Shown here one piece after another: positions 1-10,808 of a stretch of 64,000 bases of DNA. The position numbers and the translations under genes were made by a program. The first letter of the stretch is position 1. Each line of letters begins with the position of its first letter. Under the pieces are notes generated by a model, which made no database searches, had not been told where the DNA came from, and saw only the letters and a list, made by a program, of their open reading frames with translations. Source of the stretch: Diprion similis (Eukaryota > Arthropoda > Insecta > Hymenoptera > Diprionidae); contig NC_060116.1 of NCBI RefSeq assembly GCF_021155765.1, forward strand, positions 9,486,001-9,550,000, written 5' to 3'.

Positions 1-273
1 TTGGCTAATTGGAACCCCAGGAACTCAAAAAACACAATAAAAAGAGCGTAGAACCAACAGCAGAGAAATGACGATGAAAATCTGCAGTTTTTTGGCTGTA
101 ACTTTTGATCCGTTGCTCGCAGCGTATTGGGACTGCGCTCAATCGATTTCTCTCGCGAAATTACGTCGGAATAGTGCCTCCATAAATTCATTGCAGCACT
201 TTCCAAAGTGGTCGAAATTTTCGCCAAAAATCCAAAGGGGTTAGCCTTACTTTTTTTGCAATTTTTGGACCCG

Positions 274-1404
274 AAAATTTCTGGTCTCCGAATTGATTTG
301 TATGACCGTTTCTTGGCTAATTGGAACCCCAGGAACTCAAAAAACACAATAAAAAAAGCGTAGAACCAACAGCAGAGAAATGACGATGAAAATCTGCAGT
401 TTTTTGGCTGTAACTTTTGATCCGTTGCTCGCAGCGTATTGGGACTGCGCTCAATCGATTTCTCTCGCAAAATTACGTCGGAATAGTGCCTCCATAAATT
501 CATTGCAGCACTTTCCAAAGTGGTCGAAATTTTCGCCAAAAATCCAAAGGGGTTAGCCTTACTTTTTTTGCAATTTTTGGACCCGAAAATTTCTGGTATC
601 CGAATTGATTTGTATCATCGTTTCTTGGCTAATTGGAACCCCAGGAACTCAAAAAACACAATAAAAAAAGCGTAGAACCAACAGCAGAGAAATGACGATG
701 AAAATCTGCAGTTTTTTGGCTGTAACTTTTGATCCGTTGCTCGCAGCGTATTGGGACTGCGCTCAATCGATTCCTCTCGCAAAATTACGTCGGAATAGTG
801 CCTCTATAAATTAATTGCAGCACTTTCCAAAGTCGTCGAAATTTTCGCCAAAAATCCAAAGGGGTTAGCCTTACTTTTTTTGCAATTTTTGGAGCCGAAA
901 ATTTCTGGTCTCCGAATCGATTTGTATGATCGTTTCTAGGCTAATTGGAGCCCCAGGAACTCAAAAAACACAATAAAAAAAGCGTAGAACCAACAGCAGA
1001 GAAATGACGATGAAAATCTGCAGTTTTTTGGCTGTAACTTTTGATCCGTTGCTCGCAGCGTATTGGGACTGCGCTCAATCGATTTCTTTCGCTAAATTAC
1101 GTCGGAATAGTGCCTCCATAAATTCATTGCAGCACTTTCCAAAGTGGTCGAAATTTTCGCCAAAAATCCAAAGGGGTTAGCCTTACTTTTTTTGCAATTT
1201 TTGGACCCGAAAATTTCTGGTCTCCGAATTGATTTGTATGACCGTTTCTTGGCTAATTGGAACCCCAGGAACTCAAAAAACACAATAAAAAAAGCGTAGA
1301 ACCAACAGCAGAGAAATGACGATGAAAATCTGCAGTTTTTTGGCTGTAACTTTTGATCCGTTGCTCGCAGCGTATTGGGACTGCGCTCAATCGATTTCTC
1401 TCGC
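274..1404. repeat. Duplicated 1,131-bp block inside the satellite, copy A
   Basis: Compared base by base with 8074-9204, this stretch (about 3.6 units) is identical, including rare variants such as TCATCGTTTC near 615, TTCCTCTCGC near 771, CCTCTATAAATTAATTG near 801 and TTTCTTTCGCT near 1084. Identity breaks at 273 on the left and at 1405 on the right. Confidence 0.9.
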
Positions 1405-4400
1405 GAAATTACGTCGGAATAGTGCCTCCATAAATTAATTGCAGCACTTTCCAAAGTCAACGAAATTTTCGCCAGAAATCCAAAGGGGTTAGCCTTACTT
1501 TTTTTGCAATTTTTGGACCCGAAAATTTCTGGTCTCCGAATTGATTTGTATGACCGTTTCTAGGCTAATTGGAGCCCAAGGACCTCAAAAAACGCAATAA
1601 AAAAAGCGTAGAACCAACAGCAGAGAAATAACGATGAAAATCTGCAGTTTTTTGGCTGTAACTTTTGATCCGTTGCACGCAGCGTATTGGGACTGCGCTC
1701 AATCGATTTCTCTCGCAAAATTACGTCGGAATAGTGCCTCCATAAATTCATTGCAGCACTTTCCGAAGTGGTCGAAATTTTCGCCAAAAATCCAAAGGGG
1801 TTAGCCTTACTTTTTTTGCAATTTTTGGACCCGAAAATTTCTGGTCTCCGAATTGATTTGTATGACCGTTTCTTGGCTAATTGGAACCCCTGGAACTCAA
1901 AGAACACAATAAAAAAAGCGTAGAACCAACAGCAGAGAAATGACGATGAAAATCTGCAGTTTTTTGGCTGTAACTTTTGATCCGTTGCTCGCAGCGTATT
2001 GGGACTGCGCTCAATCGATTTCTCTCGCAAAATTACGTCGGAATAGTGCCTCCATAAATTAATTGCAGCACTTTCCAAAGTCAACGAAATTTTCGCCAAA
2101 AATCCAAAGGGGTTAGCCTTACTTTTTTTGCAATTTTTGGACCCGAAAATTTCTGGTCTCCGAATTGATTTGTATGACCGTTTCTTGGCTAATTGGAACC
2201 CCAGGAACTCGAAAAACGCAATAAAAAAAGCGTAGAACCAGCAGCAGAGAAATGACGATGAAAATCTGCAGTTTTTTGGCTGTAACTTTTGATCCGTTGC
2301 TCGCAGCGTATTGGGACTGCGCTCAATCGATTTCTCTTGCAAAATTACGTCGGAATAGTGCCTCCATAAATTAATTGCAGCACTTTCCAAAGTGGTCGAA
2401 ATTTTCGCCAAAAATCCAAAGGGGTTAGCCTTACTTTTTTTGCAATTTTTGGACCCGAAAATTTCTGGTCTCCGAATTGATTTGTATCACCGTTTCTTGG
2501 CTAATTGAAACCCCGGGAACTCAAAAAACACAATAAAAAAAGCGTACAACCAACAGCAGAGAAATGACGATGAAAATCTGCAGTTTTTTGGCTGTAACTT
2601 TTGATCCGTCGCTCGCAGCGTATTGGGACTGCGCTCAATCGATTTCTCTTGCGAAATTACGTCGGAATAGTGCCTCCATAAATTCATTGCAGCACTTTTC
2701 AAAGTCGTCGAAATTTTCGCCAAAAATCCAAAGGGGTTAGCCTTACTTTTTTTGCAATTTTTGGACCCAAAAATTTCTGGTCTCCGAATTGGGTTGTATG
2801 ACCGTTTCTTGGCTAATTGGAACCCCAGGAACTCAAAAAACACAATAAAAAAAGCGTAGAACCAACAGCAGAGAAATGACGATGAAAATCTGCAGTTTTT
2901 TGGCTGTAACTTTTGATCCGTTGCTCGCAGCGTATTGGGACTGCGCTCAATCGATTTCTCTCGCAAAATTACGTCGGAATAGTGCCTCCATAAATTGATT
3001 GCAGCACTTTTCAAAGTCGTCGAAATTTTCGCCAAAAATCCAAAGGGGTTAGCCTTACTTTTTTTGCAATTTTTGGACCCGAAAATTTCTGGTCTCCGAA
3101 TTGATTTGTATGACCGTTTCTAGGCTAATTCGAGCCCCAGGAACTCAAAAAACGCAATAAAAAAATCGTAGAACCAACAGCAGAGAAATGACGATGAAAA
3201 TCTGCAGTTTTTTGGCTGTAACTTTTGATCCGTTGCTCGCAGCGTATTGGGACTGCGCTCAATCGGTTTCTCTCGCAAAATTACGTCGGAATAGTGCCTC
3301 CATAAATGAATTGCAGCACTTTCCAAAGTCGTCGGAATTTTCGCCAAAAATCCAAAGGGGTTAGCCTTACTTTTTTTGCAATTTTTGGACCCGAAAATTA
3401 CTGGTCCCCGAATTGATTTGTATGACCGTTTCTGAGCTAATTCGAGCCCCAGGAACTCAAAAAACACGATAAAAAAAGCGTACAACCAACAGCAGAGAAA
3501 TGACGATGAAAATCTGCAGTTTTTTGGCTGTAACTTTTGATCCGTTGCTCGCAGCGTATTGGGACTGCGCTCAATCGATTTCTCTCGCAAAATTACGTCG
3601 GAATAGTGCCTCCATAAATTCATTGCAGCACTTTCCAAAGTGGTCGAAATTTTCGCCAAAAATCCAAAGGGGTTAGCCTTACTTTTTTTGCAATTTTTGG
3701 ACCCGAAAATTTCTGGTCTCCGAATTGATTTGTATGACCGTTTCTTGGCTAATTGGAACCCCAGGAACTCAAAAAACACAATAAAAAAAGCGTAGAACCA
3801 ACAGCAGAGAAATGACGATGAAAATCTGCAGTTTTTTGGCTGTAACTTTTGATCCGTTGCTCGCAGCGTATTGGGACTGCGCTCAATCGATTTCTCTCGC
3901 AAAATTACGTCGGAATAGTGCCTCCATAAATTAATTGCAGCACTTTTCAGAGTCGTCGAAATTTTCGCCAAAAATCCAAAGGGGTTAGCCTTACTTTTTT
4001 TGCAATTTTTGGACCCAAAAATTTCTGGTCTCCGAATTGATTTGTATGACCGTTTCTTGGCTAATTGGAACCCCAGGAACTCAAAAAACACGATAAAAAA
4101 AGCGTAGAACCAACAGCAGAGAAATGACGATGAAAATCTGCAGTTTTTTGGCTGTAACTTTTGATCCGTTGCTCGCAGCGTATTGGGACTGCGCACAATC
4201 GATTTCTCTCGCAAAATTACGTCGGAATAGTGCCTCCATAAATTCATTGCAGCACTTTCCAAAGTGGTCGAAATTTTCGCCAAAAATCCAAAGGGGTTAG
4301 CCTTACTTTTTTTGCAATTTTTGGACCCGAAAATTTCTGGTCTCCGAATTGATTTGTACGACCGTTTCTTGGCTAATTGGAACCCCAGGAACTCAAAAAA

Positions 4401-7400
4401 CACAATAAAAAGAGCGTAGAACCAACAGCAGAGAAATGACGATGAAAATCTGCAGTTTTTTGGCTGTAACTTTTAATCCGTTGCTCGCAGCGTATTGGGA
4501 CTGCGCTCAATCGATTTCTCTCGCAAAATTACGTCGGAATAGTGCCTCCATAAATTAATTGCAGCACTTTTCAAAGTCGTCGAAATTTTCGCCGAAAATC
4601 CAAAGGGGTTAGCCTTACTTTTTTTGCAATTTTTGGACCCAAAAATTTCTGGTCTCCGAATTGATTTGTATGACCGTTTCTTGGCTAATTGGAACCCCAG
4701 GAACTCGAAAAACACAATAAAAAAAGCGTAGAACCAACAGCAGAGAAATGACGATGGAAATCTGCAGTTTTTTGGCTGTAACTTTTAATCCGTTGCTCGC
4801 AGCGTATTGGGACTGCGCTCAATCGATTTCTCTCGCAAAATTACGTCGGAATAGTGCCTCCATAAATTAATTGCAGCACTTTCCAAAGTGGTCGAAATTT
4901 TCGCCAAAAATCCAAAGGGGTTAGCCTTACTTTTTTTGCAATTTTTAGACCCGAAAATTTCTGGTCTCCGAATTGATTTGTACGACCGTTTCTTGGCTAA
5001 TTGGAACCCCAGGAACTCAAAAAACACAATAAAAAGAGCGTAGAACCAACAGCAGAGAAATGACGATGAAAATCTGCAGTTTTTTGGCTGTAACTTTTGA
5101 TCCGTTGCTCGCAGCGTATTGGGACTGCGCTCAATCGATTTCTCTCGCAAAATTACGTCGGAATAGTGCCTCCATAAATTAATTGCAGCACTTTCCAAAG
5201 TGGTCGAAATTTTCGCCAAAAATCCAAAGGGGTTAGCCTTACTTTTTTTGCAATTTTTAGACCCGAAAATTTCTGGTCTCCGAATTGATTTGTACGACCG
5301 TTTCTTGGCTAATTGGAACCCCAGGAACTCAAAAAACACAATAAAAAGAGCGTAGAACCAACAGCAGAGAAATGACGATGAAAATCTGCAGTTTTTTGGC
5401 TGTAACTTTTGATCCGTTGCTCGCAGCGTATTGGGACTGCGCTCAATCGATTTCTCTCGCGAAATTACGTCGGAATAGTGCCTCCACAAATTCATTGCAG
5501 CACTTTCCAAAGTGGTCGAAATTTTCGCCAAAAATCCAAAGGGGTTAGCCTTACTTTTTTTGCAATTTTTGGACCCGAAAATTTCTGGTCTCCGAATTGA
5601 TTTGTACGACCGTTTCTTGGCTAATTGGAACCCCAGGAACTCAAAAAACACAATAAAAAGAGCGTAGAACCAACAGCAGAGAAATGACGATGAAAATCTG
5701 CAGTTTTTTGGCTGTAACTTTTGATCCGTTGCTCGCAGCGTATTGGGACTGCGCTCAATCGATTTCTCTCGCAAAATTACGTCGGAATAGTGCCTCCATA
5801 AATTCATTGCAGCACTTTCCAAAGTGGTCGAAATTTTCGCCAAAAATCCAAAGGGGTTAGCCTTACTTTTTTTGCAATTTTTGGACCCGAAAATTTCTGG
5901 TCTCCGAATTGATTTGTATGACCGTTTTTTGGCTAATTGGAACCCCAGGAACTCAAAAAACACAATAAAAAAAGCGTAGAACCAACAGCAGAGAAATGAC
6001 GATGAAAATCTGCAGTTTTTTGGCTGTAACTTCTGATCCGTTGCTCGCAGCGTATTGGGACTGCGCTCAATCGATTTCTCTCGCAAAATTACGTCGGAAT
6101 AGTGCCTCCATAAATTCATTGCAGCTTTTTCCAAAGTGGTCGAAATTTTCGCCAAAAATCCAAAGGGGTTAGCCTTACTTTTTTTGCAATTTTTGGACCC
6201 GAAAATTTCTGGTCTCCGAATGGATTTGTATGACCGTTTCTTGGCTAATTGGAACCCCAGGAACTCAAAAAACACAATAAAAAAAGCGTAGAACCAACAG
6301 CAGAGAAATGACGATGAAAATCTGCAGTTTTTTGGCTGTAACTTTTGATCCGTTGCTCGCAGCGTATTGGGACTGCGCTCAATCGATTTCTCTCGCGAAA
6401 TTACGTCGGAATAGTGCCTCCATAAATTCATTGCAGCACTTTCCAAAGTGGTCGAAATTTTCGCCAAAAATCCAAAGGGGTTAGCCTTACTTTTTTTGCA
6501 ATTTTTAGACCCGAAAATTTCTGGTCTCCGAATTGATTTGTACGACCGTTTCTTGGCTAATTGGAACCCCAGGAACTCAAAAAACACAATAAAAAGAGCG
6601 TAGAACCAACAGCAAAGAAATGACGATGAAAATCTGCAGTTTTTTGGCTGTAACTTTTGATCCGTTGCTCGCAGCGTATTGGGACTGCGCTCTATCGATT
6701 TCTCTCGCGAAATTACGTCGGAATAGTGCCTCCATAAATTCATTGCAGCACTTTCCAAAGTGGTCGAAATTTTCGCCAAAAATCCAAAGGGGTTAGCCTT
6801 ACTTTTTTTGCAATTTTTGGACTCAAAAATTTCTGGTCTCCGAATTGATTTGTACGACCGTTTCTTGGCTAATTGGAACCCCAGGAACTCAAAAAACACA
6901 ATAAAAAGAGCGTAGAACCAACAGCAGAGAAATGACGATGAAAATCTGCAGTTTTTTGGCTGTAACTTTTGATCCGTTGCTCGCAGCGTATTGGGACTGC
7001 GCTCAATCGATTTCTCTCGCGAAATTACGTCGGAATAGTGCCTCCATAAATTCATTGCAGCACTTTCCAAAGTGGTCGAAATTTTCGCCAAAAATCCAAA
7101 GGGGTTAGCCTTACTTTTTTTGCAATTTTTGGACTCAAAAATTTCTGGTCTCCGAATTGATTTGTACGACCGTTTCTTGGCTAATTGGAACCCCAGGAAC
7201 TCAAAAAACACAATAAAAAGAGCGTAGAACCAACAGCAGAGAAATGACGATGAAAATCTGCAGTTTTTTGGCTGTAACTTTTGATCCGTTGCTCGCAGCG
7301 TATTGGGACTGCGCTCAATCGATTTCTTTCGCTAAATTACGTCGGAATAGTGCCTCCATAAATTAATTGCAGCACTTTCCAAAGTCGTCGAAATTTTCGC

Positions 7401-8073
7401 CATAAATCCAAAGGGGTTAGCCTTACTTTTTTTGCAATTTTTGGACCCGAAAATTTCTGGTCTCCGAATTGATTTGTACGACCGTTTCTTGGCTAATTGG
7501 AACCCCAGGAACTCAAAAAACACAATAAAAAGAGCGTAGAACCAACAGCAGAGAAATGACGATGAAAATCTGCAGTTTTTTGGCTGTAACTTTTGATCCG
7601 TTGCTCGCAGCGTATTGGGACTGCGCTCAATCGATTTCTCTCGCGAAATTACGTCGGAATAGTGCCTCCATAAATTCATTGCAGCACTTTCCAAAGTGGT
7701 CGAAATTTTCGCCAAAAATCCAAAGGGGTTAGCCTTACTTTTTTTGCAATTTTTGGACCCGAAAATTTCTGGTCTCCGAATTGATTTGTATGACCGTTTC
7801 TTGGCTAATTGGAACCCCAGGAACTCAAAAAACACAATAAAAAAAGCGTAGAACCAACAGCAGAGAAATGACGATGAAAATCTGCAGTTTTTTGGCTGTA
7901 ACTTTTGATCCGTTGCTCGCAGCGTATTGGGACTGCGCTCAATCGATTTCTCTCGCAAAATTACGTCGGAATAGTGCCTCCATAAATTAATTGCAGCACT
8001 TTTCAAAGTCGTCGAAATTTTCGCCAAAAATCCAAAGGGGTTAGCCTTACTTTTTTTGCAATTTTTGGACCCA

Positions 8074-9204
8074 AAAATTTCTGGTCTCCGAATTGATTTG
8101 TATGACCGTTTCTTGGCTAATTGGAACCCCAGGAACTCAAAAAACACAATAAAAAAAGCGTAGAACCAACAGCAGAGAAATGACGATGAAAATCTGCAGT
8201 TTTTTGGCTGTAACTTTTGATCCGTTGCTCGCAGCGTATTGGGACTGCGCTCAATCGATTTCTCTCGCAAAATTACGTCGGAATAGTGCCTCCATAAATT
8301 CATTGCAGCACTTTCCAAAGTGGTCGAAATTTTCGCCAAAAATCCAAAGGGGTTAGCCTTACTTTTTTTGCAATTTTTGGACCCGAAAATTTCTGGTATC
8401 CGAATTGATTTGTATCATCGTTTCTTGGCTAATTGGAACCCCAGGAACTCAAAAAACACAATAAAAAAAGCGTAGAACCAACAGCAGAGAAATGACGATG
8501 AAAATCTGCAGTTTTTTGGCTGTAACTTTTGATCCGTTGCTCGCAGCGTATTGGGACTGCGCTCAATCGATTCCTCTCGCAAAATTACGTCGGAATAGTG
8601 CCTCTATAAATTAATTGCAGCACTTTCCAAAGTCGTCGAAATTTTCGCCAAAAATCCAAAGGGGTTAGCCTTACTTTTTTTGCAATTTTTGGAGCCGAAA
8701 ATTTCTGGTCTCCGAATCGATTTGTATGATCGTTTCTAGGCTAATTGGAGCCCCAGGAACTCAAAAAACACAATAAAAAAAGCGTAGAACCAACAGCAGA
8801 GAAATGACGATGAAAATCTGCAGTTTTTTGGCTGTAACTTTTGATCCGTTGCTCGCAGCGTATTGGGACTGCGCTCAATCGATTTCTTTCGCTAAATTAC
8901 GTCGGAATAGTGCCTCCATAAATTCATTGCAGCACTTTCCAAAGTGGTCGAAATTTTCGCCAAAAATCCAAAGGGGTTAGCCTTACTTTTTTTGCAATTT
9001 TTGGACCCGAAAATTTCTGGTCTCCGAATTGATTTGTATGACCGTTTCTTGGCTAATTGGAACCCCAGGAACTCAAAAAACACAATAAAAAAAGCGTAGA
9101 ACCAACAGCAGAGAAATGACGATGAAAATCTGCAGTTTTTTGGCTGTAACTTTTGATCCGTTGCTCGCAGCGTATTGGGACTGCGCTCAATCGATTTCTC
9201 TCGC
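8074..9204. repeat. Duplicated 1,131-bp block inside the satellite, copy B
   Basis: Second copy of the block at 274-1404. The offset is 7,800 bp, exactly 25 units, so the exchange that created it kept register with the repeat. Confidence 0.9.
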
Positions 9205-9914
9205 AAAATTACGTCGGAATAGTGCCTCCATAAATTAATTGCAGCACTTTTCAAAGTCGTCGAAATTTTCGCCAAAAATCCAAAGGGGTTAGCCTTACTT
9301 TTTTTGCAATTTTTGGACCCGAAAATTTCTGGTCCCCGAATTGATTTGTATGACCGTTTCTAGGCTAATTGGAGCCCCAGGAACTCAAAAAACACAATAA
9401 AAAAAGCGTAGAACCAACAGCAGAGAAATGACGATAAAAATCTGCAGTTTTTTGGCTGTAACTTTTGATCTGTTGCTCGCAGCGTATTGGGACTGCGCTC
9501 AATCGATTTCTCTCGCGAAATTACGTCGGAATAGTGCCTTCAAGAATTAATTGCAGCCTTTTCCACAGTCTTTGAAATTTTCGCCAAAAATCCAAAGTTA
9601 GCCTTACTTTTTTTGCAATTTTTGGAGCCGAAAATTTCTGGTCTCCGAATTGATTTGTATGACCGTTTCTTGGCTAATTGAAACCCCAGGAACTCAAAAA
9701 ACACAATAAAAAAAGCGTAGAACCAACAGCAGAGAAATGACGATGAAAATCTGCAGTTTTTTGGCTGTGACTTTTGATCCGTTGCTCGCAGCGTATTGGG
9801 ACTGCGCTCAATCGATTTCTCTCGCAAAATTACGTCGGAATAGTGCTTCCATAAATTAATTGCAGCACTTTACAAAGTCATCGAAATTTTCACCAAAAAT
9901 CCAAAGTGGTTAGC

Positions 9915-10808
9915 TTCTCATTCCGAGCCTAAAATCATGTGTTCCAGACCTGATATATATGACCCTTTCCGGACCTTTTGGATCTCGACGAAAGTGAAAA
10001 AACATCTAGAATATTGCGGGATTAGCGGTTGTGAAAATACGAAATCTGATTGGTTTCTGCCTTGCATTCACGATTCGTCATTCACACTCAGGTAATTGAG
10101 ACCACCTGTAATCGCGTTTCTTGCCAACACACACATGGTGTTTCATATGATACATCCAATACAAATTTGTCACGCATCCCATTATTAATTAATCTTAGCA
10201 TTATCTTATCGTAAATAGAGAATGACTATCAACACTAAGCGCACCAGCACTTCACATATACCTGTTTCTAGTATTTTGAAGCCGGTAATCTGACCGGGCG
10301 TGGTATGGTTGTTGGTAATTGAAAAGAATGAAATCGAGTTTGGGATCATCGATTCATTGATACTCTTTATTTCACTTAGGATGGAAGCAGGGTAAGTGGT
10401 GCAAGCCTAATATTATTACATCTGCATTGACAGAATCACTAGGTTCCACGATTCTCGCCAATCAATGTTTTTGTGTCGAGGACAGTAGAATCCAAATGGC
10501 ATAAGTATGATACTTTTTTTGTAGATTAATAGCACAAAGTGTAACTAACGAATTAACTATTCAAAGTATGTCCAAATCATATTCATTGTATATAAAATAC
10601 TTTCGTATCCTACTCTTAAGTGGAAACCATATTTTACAAATTCAAGACATGCAATTGATAGAAATCATGAACTTGAATAGTTGTCTGAATTCATACATAT
10701 ATTATGACCTTATATTATACTAAGACCAAAATATGAAATGGCAGTTTTATAACAACCTGACACACTGCTGACCTGACATCACTGCAGACTTGAAGGTCCT
10801 AACGTAAA
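9915..10808. other. Boundary between satellite and the NARS 3' end, no coding sequence seen
   Basis: Single-copy AT-rich DNA between the decayed last satellite unit and the stop codon of the asparaginyl-tRNA synthetase gene. The right half is probably the 3' UTR of that gene, which runs leftward. Confidence 0.6.
10366..10371 (-). terminator. Candidate polyadenylation signal for NARS
   Basis: TTTATT on the plus strand reads AATAAA on the minus strand, about 440 bases after the stop codon. Position fits, but other weaker signals exist between it and the stop. Confidence 0.4.

Larger units (their letters stand above)
1..9914. repeat. Satellite array, 312-bp tandem unit, about 31.8 units visible
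   Basis: Seen directly: the start motif TTGGCTAATTGGAACC (or its TAGGCTAATTGGAGCC variant) recurs at 1, 313, 625, 937 and so on to 9361, which is exactly 30 x 312 with no net length change. Unit 31 (9361-9669) lacks three bases in its G-rich stretch near 9598. Unit 32 starts at 9670 and loses similarity after about 9914, so this is the right edge; the left edge lies outside the window. Units differ by scattered substitutions at a limited set of recurring sites. Because 312 is divisible by three and the consensus has no stop in one minus-strand frame, long spurious-looking frames run through the array (the longest at 4785-7211). I read it as noncoding satellite. Confidence 0.97.

Noticed and set aside
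4785-7211. An 808-codon minus-strand frame, with other long frames across 1092-9827
   Set aside because: All are readings of the 312-bp satellite. The frame stays open only because the unit is a multiple of three; starts and stops fall at random unit variants.
1-9914. CRISPR-like or gene-family array
   Set aside because: Units are contiguous 312-bp copies without spacers, introns or a gene-like start and end.
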